64,000 nucleotides of DNA from positions 25,470 to 89,469 of the forward strand of contig JAFXDG010000036.1 in the NCBI GenBank assembly GCA_017521285.1, given 5' to 3'. Origin of the DNA: Bacteroidaceae bacterium (lineage in GTDB: Bacteria > Bacteroidota > Bacteroidia > Bacteroidales > Bacteroidaceae). Positions 53,462-61,421 of the stretch are shown here, piece after piece (position 1 is the stretch's first letter; each line of letters begins with the position of its first letter). The notes under the pieces are model-generated. The model ran no database searches and was not told the DNA's origin. It worked only from the letters and a program-made list of their open reading frames with translations. The position numbers and the translations under genes were made by a program.

Positions 53462-56400
53462 TTATTTTGATTCTTTATTCATCTGGCTTCGTTCACGATA
53501 CTCCGATGGGGTCAGTCCGGTTTGTGCTTTGAAGCATTTGCCGAAGTAGCGTGGGTCGTTGAAGCCTACGGCGTATGCAATGCGTGAATAAGGCTCGTTT
53601 GATTTGGCTACCATATCCTCGGCCCGTTGGATGCGTATCTGGCGAAGTAGTTCTACAGGGCTGATGCCTACTAACTTACGTACCTTGTTGTAGAAAACAG
53701 TACGTCCCAAGCAAACGGCGAAGGCCAACTCCTCAATTTTCAATTCTGGGTTGTCCAAATGTTCGTCGATGTAGGCCAACAGTTTTTCCATCATCAGTTT
53801 GTCTGAGTCAACAATATTGGTCGTTGCCAGTCGGATGACAGGTGCTTCTTCTTCGTTCCGTATTTCCTTGTCTTGTTGTGCCTCTCCCTTTGTGGCTGAA
53901 TGTTGGTATTCTGTGGCGGTGCTCTCTTTGATCTGTTCCAAATAATTTTGTTGCATGGTGCGCAGGTTGCTGATGATGTTGGCCATGCGTTGCTTCAGGT
54001 ACGTTGCACTGAAGGGTTTGGTAATGTAGTCGTTCACACCTAATTTCAGCCCCTCGATGCGGTCGTCCATGGATGCTTTGGCCGATAGGATGACGATGGG
54101 GATGTGTGAGGTGTTGGCATCACTTTTGATTTCACGCACCATGCTCAGTCCGTCCATTTCGGGCATCATCACGTCAGTCAGGATAAAATCGGGATGCAGC
54201 GCACGTGCCTTCTCCAGTCCTTCGCGTCCGTTTATGGCTTGTGTCACTTCGTATTCGCTTTCCAGGATGCTGGCCAGGAAATCGCGCAAGTCGTCGTTGT
54301 CCTCCACTACTAACAGGTGGGGCTTCTCGCTTGCCGTTTGCTGTTCGTCACCCGCCACTTGTAGTTTGTCACTTGTTGTTCGTAGCTCGTCACTGGCTGC
54401 TTCTATGACGTTCTCATCGCTGATATAATTGTGTTTTCCCTTTGTGTAGGTCAACATCTTGTTGACCATCTCCAACATGCGCGAAGCGTTCCGTTTCACC
54501 ATTTCCAGATGCCCTTGTGCCGTGTCGCTCAGTCCGCCTGCCTCCAACACTTCAGCTATGGGGCCGCTGATAAGGGTCAATGGGGTACGTAATTTGTGGC
54601 TGATGTCGGAGAAGAACTCCAGTTTCATCGAGTCCAATTTGTGCTGCATTTCGTTGCGGGTGCGTATGCGGTAAATCCATACAACCAAAAGGATGACGGC
54701 TATCAGCAACAGCGCTTGTACTCCCTTTCCTTTCCAACTTTCCCAAAAGGTTGGTTGTACAAAAAGGTGCAGCACCCGAGTATTGTCCACCCATGTGCCA
54801 TAAGAATTGGTGCTGCGCACCAGCAGGCGATGATGTCCGTGGGGAAGGTTATTCCACGAGATACTGCGTTCTGTCCCCAGGTGGTTCCATTCTTCATCAG
54901 TTCCATCCAGCTTGTAGGCATAGCGTATCATGTGATTGTCTTGATAGTCCAATGCTGCAAAATAGATGGTCAGATCGCGGCGGTCTGCGGGTATTTGCAG
55001 AGAGTCGCCCATCAGGGTGAATGTGTTGTTCTCTTCCTGTTCGTTATGGTACTGTATGCTTCCGAATACCAAAGGCGGAACGAAACTGTCCTTCTGCAAT
55101 CTTTGACATTCGAAGTCTATTGTGCCGCTACTGGTTGCCAGCACCATTTTGTCTGTCTGTGGATGATAAGCGGGCAGTGCCTCGGCCAGTCTTGTGTCTT
55201 CGCCCAAGTATTCGGGACCGTAGCACCATACCCTGTTTCGTTTCACATCGTACATGTTCAAGCTGTTTTCGCATCCGATCCAGATATTGCCCATGTTGTC
55301 TTCGGTAATGCCAAAGATGGTGCCACAGTTGCGAATCAGGTGGCTGATGTTTTCCAGATTCAACGGTTTGTTGTTTGTTTTCAAGTTTTGGGCCTTGATG
55401 CGTTGCAGTCCGCCTCCCACGGTGGCTATGTAGATAGTGCTATCCGATGCAACGAAAGTCTGCATCACGTCGCTGGTGAGCAGTGATTTCGGGTCGCCTG
55501 GCAAGTGTTTGTGGGCAAAGAATTTGATGTCTTCCCAAGGTTCGTTGTCGTCTTTGAATACGACCATGCCATTGGATGCTGATACAATGATGGTACTGTC
55601 GGCCGTTTCGGTAATACGACGCACTTTGTGGAAATCCTTCAACGGATATCTGGTCAGTTGGCTACCGGCATTTTTGAAGCGTGGTTGCCCGTCGTCAGTT
55701 TCGGTGAACAGGCTGATACCCTTTTCGAATGTGCCTATCCAGATGCGTCCCTGATAGTCCTCATACACATCGTACACCTGATTGCTACAGATAGAGTTCG
55801 GATCTGTCGGGTTGTGGATGTAATGGGTCAGTTTCCCTTCGGATGTCAGCCGATACAGGCCATCGCCTTTTGAGCCGATCCATAAGTTTTTCCGACTGTC
55901 CTCATAGAGGCAGTAGATGTGTGTGGTGAAGGGGATTGAAGTTTCGCCCAATTGTCCGTTTGCCCTCAAATATTGCAATCCGTGGGCTGACAATACGGAC
56001 AGTTTGCCCGAGCGGTAGCCTGTCCACAAGCGTCCTTGGCTATCAAACAACACACTGCGCACTTCGCTGGCATCCGTTTGGTGATGAATGTCCTGACGCT
56101 TGAATTGAATGAGTCCCAGGTTGTGGTTATTGCTGAACCATAGATTACCTTGACGGTCAATCATCCAACGGTCGATATAGGGGGCAGACTCTTCGGTGCG
56201 CAAGGGGTAGGGGTGCATTTCGTCCTGTTCCTGGTCATAGTATCCGAAGAATCCGTTGCTTGTGGCAGCCCACAGGGTCCCTTCTTCGTCTTCGTGAAAC
56301 AGTGTCTGATTGCTTTGGGACATAGCCGGCATACGATCTGCCAGGGAGTAGTAGGTTACGGAGTTGTTCGAGCCCGAGACCTTTATCTTCAACAAGTGGC

Positions 56401-57355
56401 TCCCGTTGCCGTATATCATCCATAAGTTGTTGTGGCGGTCACAATAGAGGCTTCGGCTATTCTCCACGATTTTTGCTTCATGGGGAAGTTCCACAAGGTG
56501 GGGCTTCCTGCTATTGGTGTCGTAGAGAATCAATCCTTGATTGGTTGTGATTGCCATAACCTTGTCATCCAGATTCTTCAAGACCCCCACTCGGTTTATC
56601 CCGGCAGGCAAAGCGATGGGTGACAATCGGTTGTTCGTCTTGTCAAAACAACCGACACGCCCGTCCTTGGTGGCCATGAATATTTTATGCCCTATTTGTG
56701 TGATGTACAAGTAAGGGAGTGGGCTTGCCCATCCGTCTTTCAGGCGGATGAACCCTTGGTGGGTGACAATCCATTCTTCTCCCTCTTGGTCTTCGTAAAT
56801 CCAGTTGAAGGTCTTTCCTTGCAAGATGCCTTCTCCTTGGCGGTAGAGTTGGATGCCTTCTTTGGCCTGGTAATTCCGGTCGTCGATACGGGCCATATAT
56901 CCTTCGTTTACGCTCAACAGCCAGGTGTGCCCGTTTTTCAGGGAGATGGCTCCGTTGCAATTGAAACTGACACCGTAGTATTCCTTTATCAGAGCCATGA
57001 TGTCGATGTAGCGTCCTTGTGTCCGGTCAAACAGAAATGGATTCTGGTCGTAGGTGGCACACCAGATGTTGCCCGTAATGCTGGAATTCAAGTCCATCAG
57101 GCGGTTGGTGGTGAGCACACGTTGTTGCTTGTCGGGCATGTCGTAGTAGTTGGTGAACCGATATCCGTCGTAACTGGCCAGTCCGCTCCAGGTGGTGAAC
57201 CACATCAGTTGGTCTTCGGTCTGTTTGATGCCTGTAATCACATTGGATGCCAACCCGTCGCGCAAGTTGAACATCTTTACTTGGCAGAGGGGTTGCGCAC
57301 ATAGGTTTATGGTTGCAACAAGGGCAATCAGGAGTGCAGATACATATTTTTGCAT
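53462..57355 (-). CDS. Hybrid two-component sensor/AraC regulator (HTCS) lacking an ATPase domain
   Basis: 1297 residues. Signal peptide MQKYVSALLIALVATINLCA; a double Reg_prop propeller (30 to about 760; units such as GNIWIGCENSLNMYD); a YYY domain (about 770-860, NNLPHGHHRLLVRSTN); one membrane helix (about 878-897, VQALLLIAVILLVVWIY). The HisKA domain starts near 905, with His920 in FFSDISHKLRTPL; the usual HELRTP has Lys in place of Glu. After MLTYTKGKHNY (about 975) there is no N, G1 or G2 box: only about 35 residues of heptad sequence (SDELRTT, SDKLQVA, GDEQQTA) before the receiver domain (about 1012-1125; Asp1061 in TDVMMPEMDG, Lys in ITKPFS). The AraC helix-turn-helix ends the protein. 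HTCS normally sense glycan fragments and switch on glycan-use genes. This one seems unable to bind ATP itself. Confidence 0.9.
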   Translation of the reverse strand: MQKYVSALLIALVATINLCAQPLCQVKMFNLRDGLASNVITGIKQTEDQLMWFTTWSGLASYDGYRFTNYYDMPDKQQRVLTTNRLMDLNSSITGNIWCATYDQNPFLFDRTQGRYIDIMALIKEYYGVSFNCNGAISLKNGHTWLLSVNEGYMARIDDRNYQAKEGIQLYRQGEGILQGKTFNWIYEDQEGEEWIVTHQGFIRLKDGWASPLPYLYITQIGHKIFMATKDGRVGCFDKTNNRLSPIALPAGINRVGVLKNLDDKVMAITTNQGLILYDTNSRKPHLVELPHEAKIVENSRSLYCDRHNNLWMIYGNGSHLLKIKVSGSNNSVTYYSLADRMPAMSQSNQTLFHEDEEGTLWAATSNGFFGYYDQEQDEMHPYPLRTEESAPYIDRWMIDRQGNLWFSNNHNLGLIQFKRQDIHHQTDASEVRSVLFDSQGRLWTGYRSGKLSVLSAHGLQYLRANGQLGETSIPFTTHIYCLYEDSRKNLWIGSKGDGLYRLTSEGKLTHYIHNPTDPNSICSNQVYDVYEDYQGRIWIGTFEKGISLFTETDDGQPRFKNAGSQLTRYPLKDFHKVRRITETADSTIIVSASNGMVVFKDDNEPWEDIKFFAHKHLPGDPKSLLTSDVMQTFVASDSTIYIATVGGGLQRIKAQNLKTNNKPLNLENISHLIRNCGTIFGITEDNMGNIWIGCENSLNMYDVKRNRVWCYGPEYLGEDTRLAEALPAYHPQTDKMVLATSSGTIDFECQRLQKDSFVPPLVFGSIQYHNEQEENNTFTLMGDSLQIPADRRDLTIYFAALDYQDNHMIRYAYKLDGTDEEWNHLGTERSISWNNLPHGHHRLLVRSTNSYGTWVDNTRVLHLFVQPTFWESWKGKGVQALLLIAVILLVVWIYRIRTRNEMQHKLDSMKLEFFSDISHKLRTPLTLISGPIAEVLEAGGLSDTAQGHLEMVKRNASRMLEMVNKMLTYTKGKHNYISDENVIEAASDELRTTSDKLQVAGDEQQTASEKPHLLVVEDNDDLRDFLASILESEYEVTQAINGREGLEKARALHPDFILTDVMMPEMDGLSMVREIKSDANTSHIPIVILSAKASMDDRIEGLKLGVNDYITKPFSATYLKQRMANIISNLRTMQQNYLEQIKESTATEYQHSATKGEAQQDKEIRNEEEAPVIRLATTNIVDSDKLMMEKLLAYIDEHLDNPELKIEELAFAVCLGRTVFYNKVRKLVGISPVELLRQIRIQRAEDMVAKSNEPYSRIAYAVGFNDPRYFGKCFKAQTGLTPSEYRERSQMNKESK
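54332..54401. repeat. Ten heptamer units inside the HTCS gene
   Basis: Read in sevens on the plus strand: TGCCGTT, TGCTGTT, CGTCACC, CGCCACT, TGTAGTT, TGTCACT, TGTTGTT, CGTAGCT, CGTCACT, GGCTGCT. Three units make 21 bases, so the gene product shows a seven-residue period. The tract lies exactly at the missing ATPase domain. Confidence 0.8.
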
Positions 57356-57378
57356 GGCATTAGTTCTTTAAATCGGGG

Positions 57379-57386
57379 CAAAGATA
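57379..57386 (-). promoter_or_regulatory. -7 element of the HTCS gene
   Basis: CAAAGATA on the plus strand is TATCTTTG on the minus strand, 24 bases before the HTCS ATG. Confidence 0.6.
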
Positions 57387-57425
57387 AGAAATATATTTAA
57401 AGTCATCGAAGAAACTTGGTAAAAT

Positions 57426-57468
57426 AAAGGAACTGCATCCGTATTTTTTTTTCTGGTGCAGTTCCTTT
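57426..57468 (-). terminator. Hairpin upstream of the HTCS promoter
   Basis: Perfect 12-bp stem AAAGGAACTGCA / TGCAGTTCCTTT with a 19-base loop. On the minus strand it is followed by TTTATTTTAC, on the plus strand by TTTGTAATTA. It probably ends a minus-strand transcript coming from the pnp side. Confidence 0.6.
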
Positions 57469-57646
57469 TGTAATTACCCCTTTTCTACCTTAAATGACTT
57501 TCTCCTTTTTTATCGCCAAAGCCAACCGCTCGGGTTGGTGGGTTACTCCGGTATATTTTTGTCGCTTGTCGCTAATCAGGCCGGAGATGAATAGTTAATC
57601 AGTTGTTTTTAGTCTTGTAAGTCGGATTTGTGTCTTTTTCCGGGTG

Positions 57647-57654
57647 CAAAGGTA
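57647..57654 (-). promoter_or_regulatory. Possible promoter of a small minus-strand transcript
   Basis: CAAAGGTA on the plus strand reads TACCTTTG on the minus strand, a strong -7 match, in the otherwise gene-free 57356-57781 gap. No TTTG at -33. A transcript from here would end at the hairpin at 57426-57468. Confidence 0.35.
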
Positions 57655-57727
57655 GGGGAAAAGGTTGGACGCGAGGTGGAATATTTTCTAATAAAGGGAG
57701 AAATTTTGTCGTCTGACAAAAAAGATA

Positions 57728-57758
57728 GGGGCTGCGCTTCTTTGCACAGCCCCAATAC
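57728..57758 (-). terminator. Terminator of pnp
   Basis: GGGGCTG / CAGCCCC stem; on the minus strand the hairpin is followed by TATCTTTTTTG (plus-strand 57717-57727). Confidence 0.75.
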
Positions 57759-57781
57759 CTTATTATATATAAGGGAAGTCC

Positions 57782-59965
57782 TTATTCTTTGCGCGGACGA
57801 CGCTCGCCACGTTCGGGACGTTCGCGACGTGCAGGACGCTCTACATAGTCAGCAGGCTTCTCCAGCAATACGCGGCGCGAGAGTTTGAACTTGCCGGTCT
57901 TGGGGTCGATGTCGAGCAACTTCACTTCGATTTCGTCGCCCTCCTTGATGCCGGCTTCTTCTACGGTTTCCAGACGCTTCCAGTCGATTTCTGAGATGTG
58001 GAGCAATCCGTCCTTGCCGGGAAGGAACTCTACGAAGCAACCGTAGGGCATTACGCTACGCACTTTACCGGTATATACTTCGCCCACCTCGGGGATGGCA
58101 ACGATAGCCTTGATCATGTTCATGGCTGATTCGATGCACTGCTTGTTGGTGCCGGCAATCTCAATCTTGCCCACACCGTCAATTTCGTCGATGGTGATAG
58201 TGGCGCCAGTCTCTTCCTGCATACCTTGGATAATCTTACCACCAGGGCCGATTACCGCACCGATGAACTCCTTCGGGATAATCATCACCTCGATGCGAGG
58301 AGCGTGATCCTTCAGTTCGGCGCGAGGCTCGGCGATGCACTCGGTAATCTTGCCGAGGATGTGCTCGCGGCCTTCCTTAGCTTGAAGCAAAGCCTTCTCC
58401 AGAATCTCGTATGAAAGGCCATCCACCTTGATGTCCATCTGAGTGGCGGTGATACCGTCGCGTGTACCTGTCACCTTGAAGTCCATATCGCCCAAGTGGT
58501 CCTCGTCGCCAAGGATGTCGCTCAATACGGCATACTTCTCTTCACCGGCATTCTTGATAAGTCCCATAGCGATACCTGATACGGGCTTGGTCATCTTCAC
58601 ACCGGCATCCATCAGTGCCAATGTACCGGCACATACGGTGGCCATTGAAGACGAACCGTTTGATTCGAGAATATCAGAAACTACGCGTACGGCATAGGGA
58701 TAATCTGCAGGAATCTGACCCTTCAATGCGCGCCATGCCAAGTGGCCGTGGCCGATTTCACGACGGCCTACACCACGCTGGGGACGGGCCTCACCTGTTG
58801 AGAAGGGAGGGAAGTTGTAGTGGAGGAGGAAACGCTCGCGGTGTTGGTCGAGCACATCATCGACAATCTTCTCGTCGAGCTTGGTACCCAATGTCACACT
58901 GGTGAGCGACTGGGTCTCACCACGGGTGAAGATGGCTGAACCGTGAGGGCCGGGCAACGGATTTACCTCGCACCAGATGGGGCGGATTTCGGTCGTCTTA
59001 CGGCCATCGAGACGCTTGCCTTCGTCGAGGATGCAACGGCGCATGGCCTCTTTCTCCACGTCGTGATAGTAGCGGTCGATAAGGGCAGCCTTGGTCTCCA
59101 GCTCCTCTTCAGTGAACTGGGCCTTGAACTCTTCGCGGATAGCTTCGAAAGCCTCGCCACGCTCGTGCTTGTTGCAATTGCCGCTCTGTGCGATGGCGTA
59201 TGCCTTGTCGTAGCAAGCCTCGCGAACGGCCTTGCGGAGTTCTTCGTCGTTTTCCTCGTGGCAATATTCGCGTTTCTGCACGGTGCCACACTCTTCCATC
59301 AGTTCCATCTGCACCTTGCAATGGTCCTTGATGGCGGCATGAGCCACCTTCATGGCTTCGAGCAGGTCTTGCTCAGAAACCTCTTTCATTTCGCCTTCCA
59401 CCATCATGATGTTCTCGTAAGTGGCGGCAACCATCAGGTCCATATCAGCCTCTTCGAGTTGTTGGAAGGTGGGGTTGATAACGAATTCGCCGTTGATGCG
59501 TGCCACACGCACTTCAGAGATAGGTCCTCCGAAGGGGATGTCGCTCACGGCGAGGGCGGCAGAAGCTGCCAATCCCGCCAATGCGTCGGGCATATCCACG
59601 CCGTCGGCAGAGAACAGGATGATGTTTACATATACCTCTGCATGATAGTTATCGGGGAATAGAGGACGAAGAGCGCGGTCCACCAGACGGCAAGTCAGGA
59701 TTTCGTAATCCGACGCCTTTCCCTCGCGTTTGGTGAAACCACCGGGGAAACGGCCGAAAGCCGCATATTTCTCTTTATACTCTACCTGTAAAGGCATAAA
59801 ATCTGTACCGGGAACTGCATCCTTTGCGGCACAAACAGTAGCTAACAACACGGTGTTACCCATGCGCAGCATAACCGAACCGTCGGCCTGCTTTGCCAAC
59901 TTTCCCGTCTCAAGTGTGATGGTTCTTCCATCAGGCAACTTGACCTCTTTTGTTATTACGTTCAT
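57782..59965 (-). CDS. pnp: Polyribonucleotide nucleotidyltransferase (PNPase)
   Basis: 727 residues, standard length plus a basic tail. It degrades RNA 3' to 5' using phosphate. Two RNase PH cores are visible (first with [16 protein letters not shown]; second with [39 protein letters not shown] and [16 protein letters not shown]), joined by the helical domain. The KH domain ([18 protein letters not shown]) and S1 domain ([20 protein letters not shown]) follow. The Arg-rich end ([18 protein letters not shown]) is typical of Bacteroidetes. A minus-strand TATCTTTG box (60010-60017) is its promoter. Confidence 0.97.
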   Translation of the reverse strand: MNVITKEVKLPDGRTITLETGKLAKQADGSVMLRMGNTVLLATVCAAKDAVPGTDFMPLQVEYKEKYAAFGRFPGGFTKREGKASDYEILTCRLVDRALRPLFPDNYHAEVYVNIILFSADGVDMPDALAGLAASAALAVSDIPFGGPISEVRVARINGEFVINPTFQQLEEADMDLMVAATYENIMMVEGEMKEVSEQDLLEAMKVAHAAIKDHCKVQMELMEECGTVQKREYCHEENDEELRKAVREACYDKAYAIAQSGNCNKHERGEAFEAIREEFKAQFTEEELETKAALIDRYYHDVEKEAMRRCILDEGKRLDGRKTTEIRPIWCEVNPLPGPHGSAIFTRGETQSLTSVTLGTKLDEKIVDDVLDQHRERFLLHYNFPPFSTGEARPQRGVGRREIGHGHLAWRALKGQIPADYPYAVRVVSDILESNGSSSMATVCAGTLALMDAGVKMTKPVSGIAMGLIKNAGEEKYAVLSDILGDEDHLGDMDFKVTGTRDGITATQMDIKVDGLSYEILEKALLQAKEGREHILGKITECIAEPRAELKDHAPRIEVMIIPKEFIGAVIGPGGKIIQGMQEETGATITIDEIDGVGKIEIAGTNKQCIESAMNMIKAIVAIPEVGEVYTGKVRSVMPYGCFVEFLPGKDGLLHISEIDWKRLETVEEAGIKEGDEIEVKLLDIDPKTGKFKLSRRVLLEKPADYVERPARRERPERGERRPRKE

Positions 59966-60009
59966 CTGAATAAATAATTATGTTTTGTACTATCTTTCCA
60001 AAAATCGTG

Positions 60010-60017
60010 CAAAGATA
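60010..60017 (-). promoter_or_regulatory. -7 element of pnp
   Basis: Plus-strand CAAAGATA, i.e. TATCTTTG on the minus strand, 45 bases before the pnp start; a weak CTTG lies about 22 bases further upstream. Confidence 0.6.
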
Positions 60018-60133
60018 CGGTTTTCGGCTTGATAATGAGCAAGAAAATCGAGAAAAGTGCATCTTTCACCTCTTTTTTTATAATTTTAATACGAATTAAG
60101 AAGAAAAATGCATGTTTTCGGGAGGAAGGGTTG

Positions 60134-60141
60134 TACCTTTG
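60134..60141 (+). promoter_or_regulatory. -7 element of the TlpA-like gene
   Basis: TACCTTTG, 33 bases before the ATG at 60175. Divergent from the pnp promoter. Confidence 0.6.
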
Positions 60142-60174
60142 CGGCGCAAAAGTTTTTAGAGAAAATTTAGGAAA

Positions 60175-61320
60175 ATGAAGAAAAGTATAATTGTTGCAGC
60201 ATCGTTTTTGTTGGCGTTGGCTGCTTGTGAAGAGAGAGGCGAACAGTTTCATGTGAAGGGCGAGATTGGTCAGGCGGCGGACAAGGTCCTCTATTTCGAG
60301 GAGGCCGCTCTCGACGGTATCAAAGTGCTCGATTCGGTCAAGTTGGACAAACAGGGCCGTTTCTCCTTCAGCCATAAGCGCCCCGATGGCCCCGATTTCT
60401 ACCGTTTGCGTGTTGACGGGCAAGTGGTGAATCTGGGCATAGATTCCACCGAGACGGTGACCATCAAAGGCTCCCTGCCCTCGTTGGCCACGGCCTACAC
60501 GGTGGAGGGCTCGGTCGAGTGCGAAAAGATTAAGGAACTCTCGTCCAAGCAGATGGCCCTTCAGGAGCAAATCCGCCTGTTGGCCTCCCGCCAGCTCCCC
60601 ATTGGCGATTTCCGCGACAGTGTGGATCGTATGGTCAGCGCCTATAAGCAACAGATTTGTCGCGACTACATCTACAGCAACCCTCGCGCAGGCTATGCCT
60701 ACTATGCCCTGTTCCAACGGATCAATGGTGGCCAGTTGTTCAGTACAGAGGGCCTGACTCGCGAAGATGTGCGTGCCTTTGGTGCGGTAGCCACTTCGTG
60801 GGACATGTGCTATCCCCACTCGTTGCGCACCGTCAATCTCCACAACATCGCCATGCGCGGCATGAAGAACTCCCGCAAGCCCACCGTCACCACCATCCCC
60901 GAAGAGCTGATCCACGAGGTCACCTTGCTTGATTTGGCCCTGCCCGACCTGCGTGGTGCCACCCGTCGCCTTACCGATTTGAAGGGAAAGGTCGTCCTGC
61001 TCGACTTCACGACTTATCAGAATCAGGCTTCCCCCGCACGCAACATCGCCTTGCGCGAGCTGTATGACAAGTATGCCACCCGGGGGCTCGAAATCTATCA
61101 GGTCTCTTTCGATGCCGACGAACATTTCTGGAAGACCTCGGCCGACAATCTCCCCTGGATATGCGTGCGCGATGCCAGCGGCTCTTCGGCTCAGACCTAT
61201 CGGGTGTCAGCCCTGCCCACCTATTTCCTGATTGACCGGGGAAATGCCCTTTACAAGCGCAGTTCCGACATCAAGGATGCCGACCAGCTGGAGGCCGAGA
61301 TAGAAAAACTCTTGCGCTGA
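60175..61320 (+). CDS. TlpA/AhpC-like thioredoxin-fold lipoprotein without catalytic cysteines
   Basis: 381 residues. Lipobox LALAAC (Cys18). N-terminal DUF4369-like beta domain (FHVKGEIGQAADKVLYFEEA; FSFSHKRPDGPDFYRLRVDG), a helical middle, then a thioredoxin fold from about 250 (DLALPDLRGATRRLTDLKGK, VVLLDFTTYQNQASPARN, LEIYQVSFDADEHFWKTSA, VSALPTYFLIDRGN with the cis-Pro). Where TlpA proteins have WCxxC after the first strand, this one has TTYQNQASPARN: no cysteine at all. It is therefore unlikely to be a thiol oxidoreductase; a binding or structural role is more likely. Clearly richer in G+C at third positions than the genes of the 20-49 kb block. Confidence 0.85.
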   Translation: MKKSIIVAASFLLALAACEERGEQFHVKGEIGQAADKVLYFEEAALDGIKVLDSVKLDKQGRFSFSHKRPDGPDFYRLRVDGQVVNLGIDSTETVTIKGSLPSLATAYTVEGSVECEKIKELSSKQMALQEQIRLLASRQLPIGDFRDSVDRMVSAYKQQICRDYIYSNPRAGYAYYALFQRINGGQLFSTEGLTREDVRAFGAVATSWDMCYPHSLRTVNLHNIAMRGMKNSRKPTVTTIPEELIHEVTLLDLALPDLRGATRRLTDLKGKVVLLDFTTYQNQASPARNIALRELYDKYATRGLEIYQVSFDADEHFWKTSADNLPWICVRDASGSSAQTYRVSALPTYFLIDRGNALYKRSSDIKDADQLEAEIEKLLR

Positions 61321-61421
61321 TTCTTTTTCCCCATTCTCTGTCAGATTTTCCCCATCAGATAGAGAAAAAGCCCGTATCTTCGCGCCGTTTTTCAGTAATC
61401 AACATAACAGTTTAGGAAGAT

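Noticed and set aside
57490-57605. Minus-strand frame of about 34 codons (ending RLALAIKKEKVI) between pnp and the HTCS gene
   Set aside because: It has no ATG start and looks more like part of a non-coding transcript or chance; not called as a gene.
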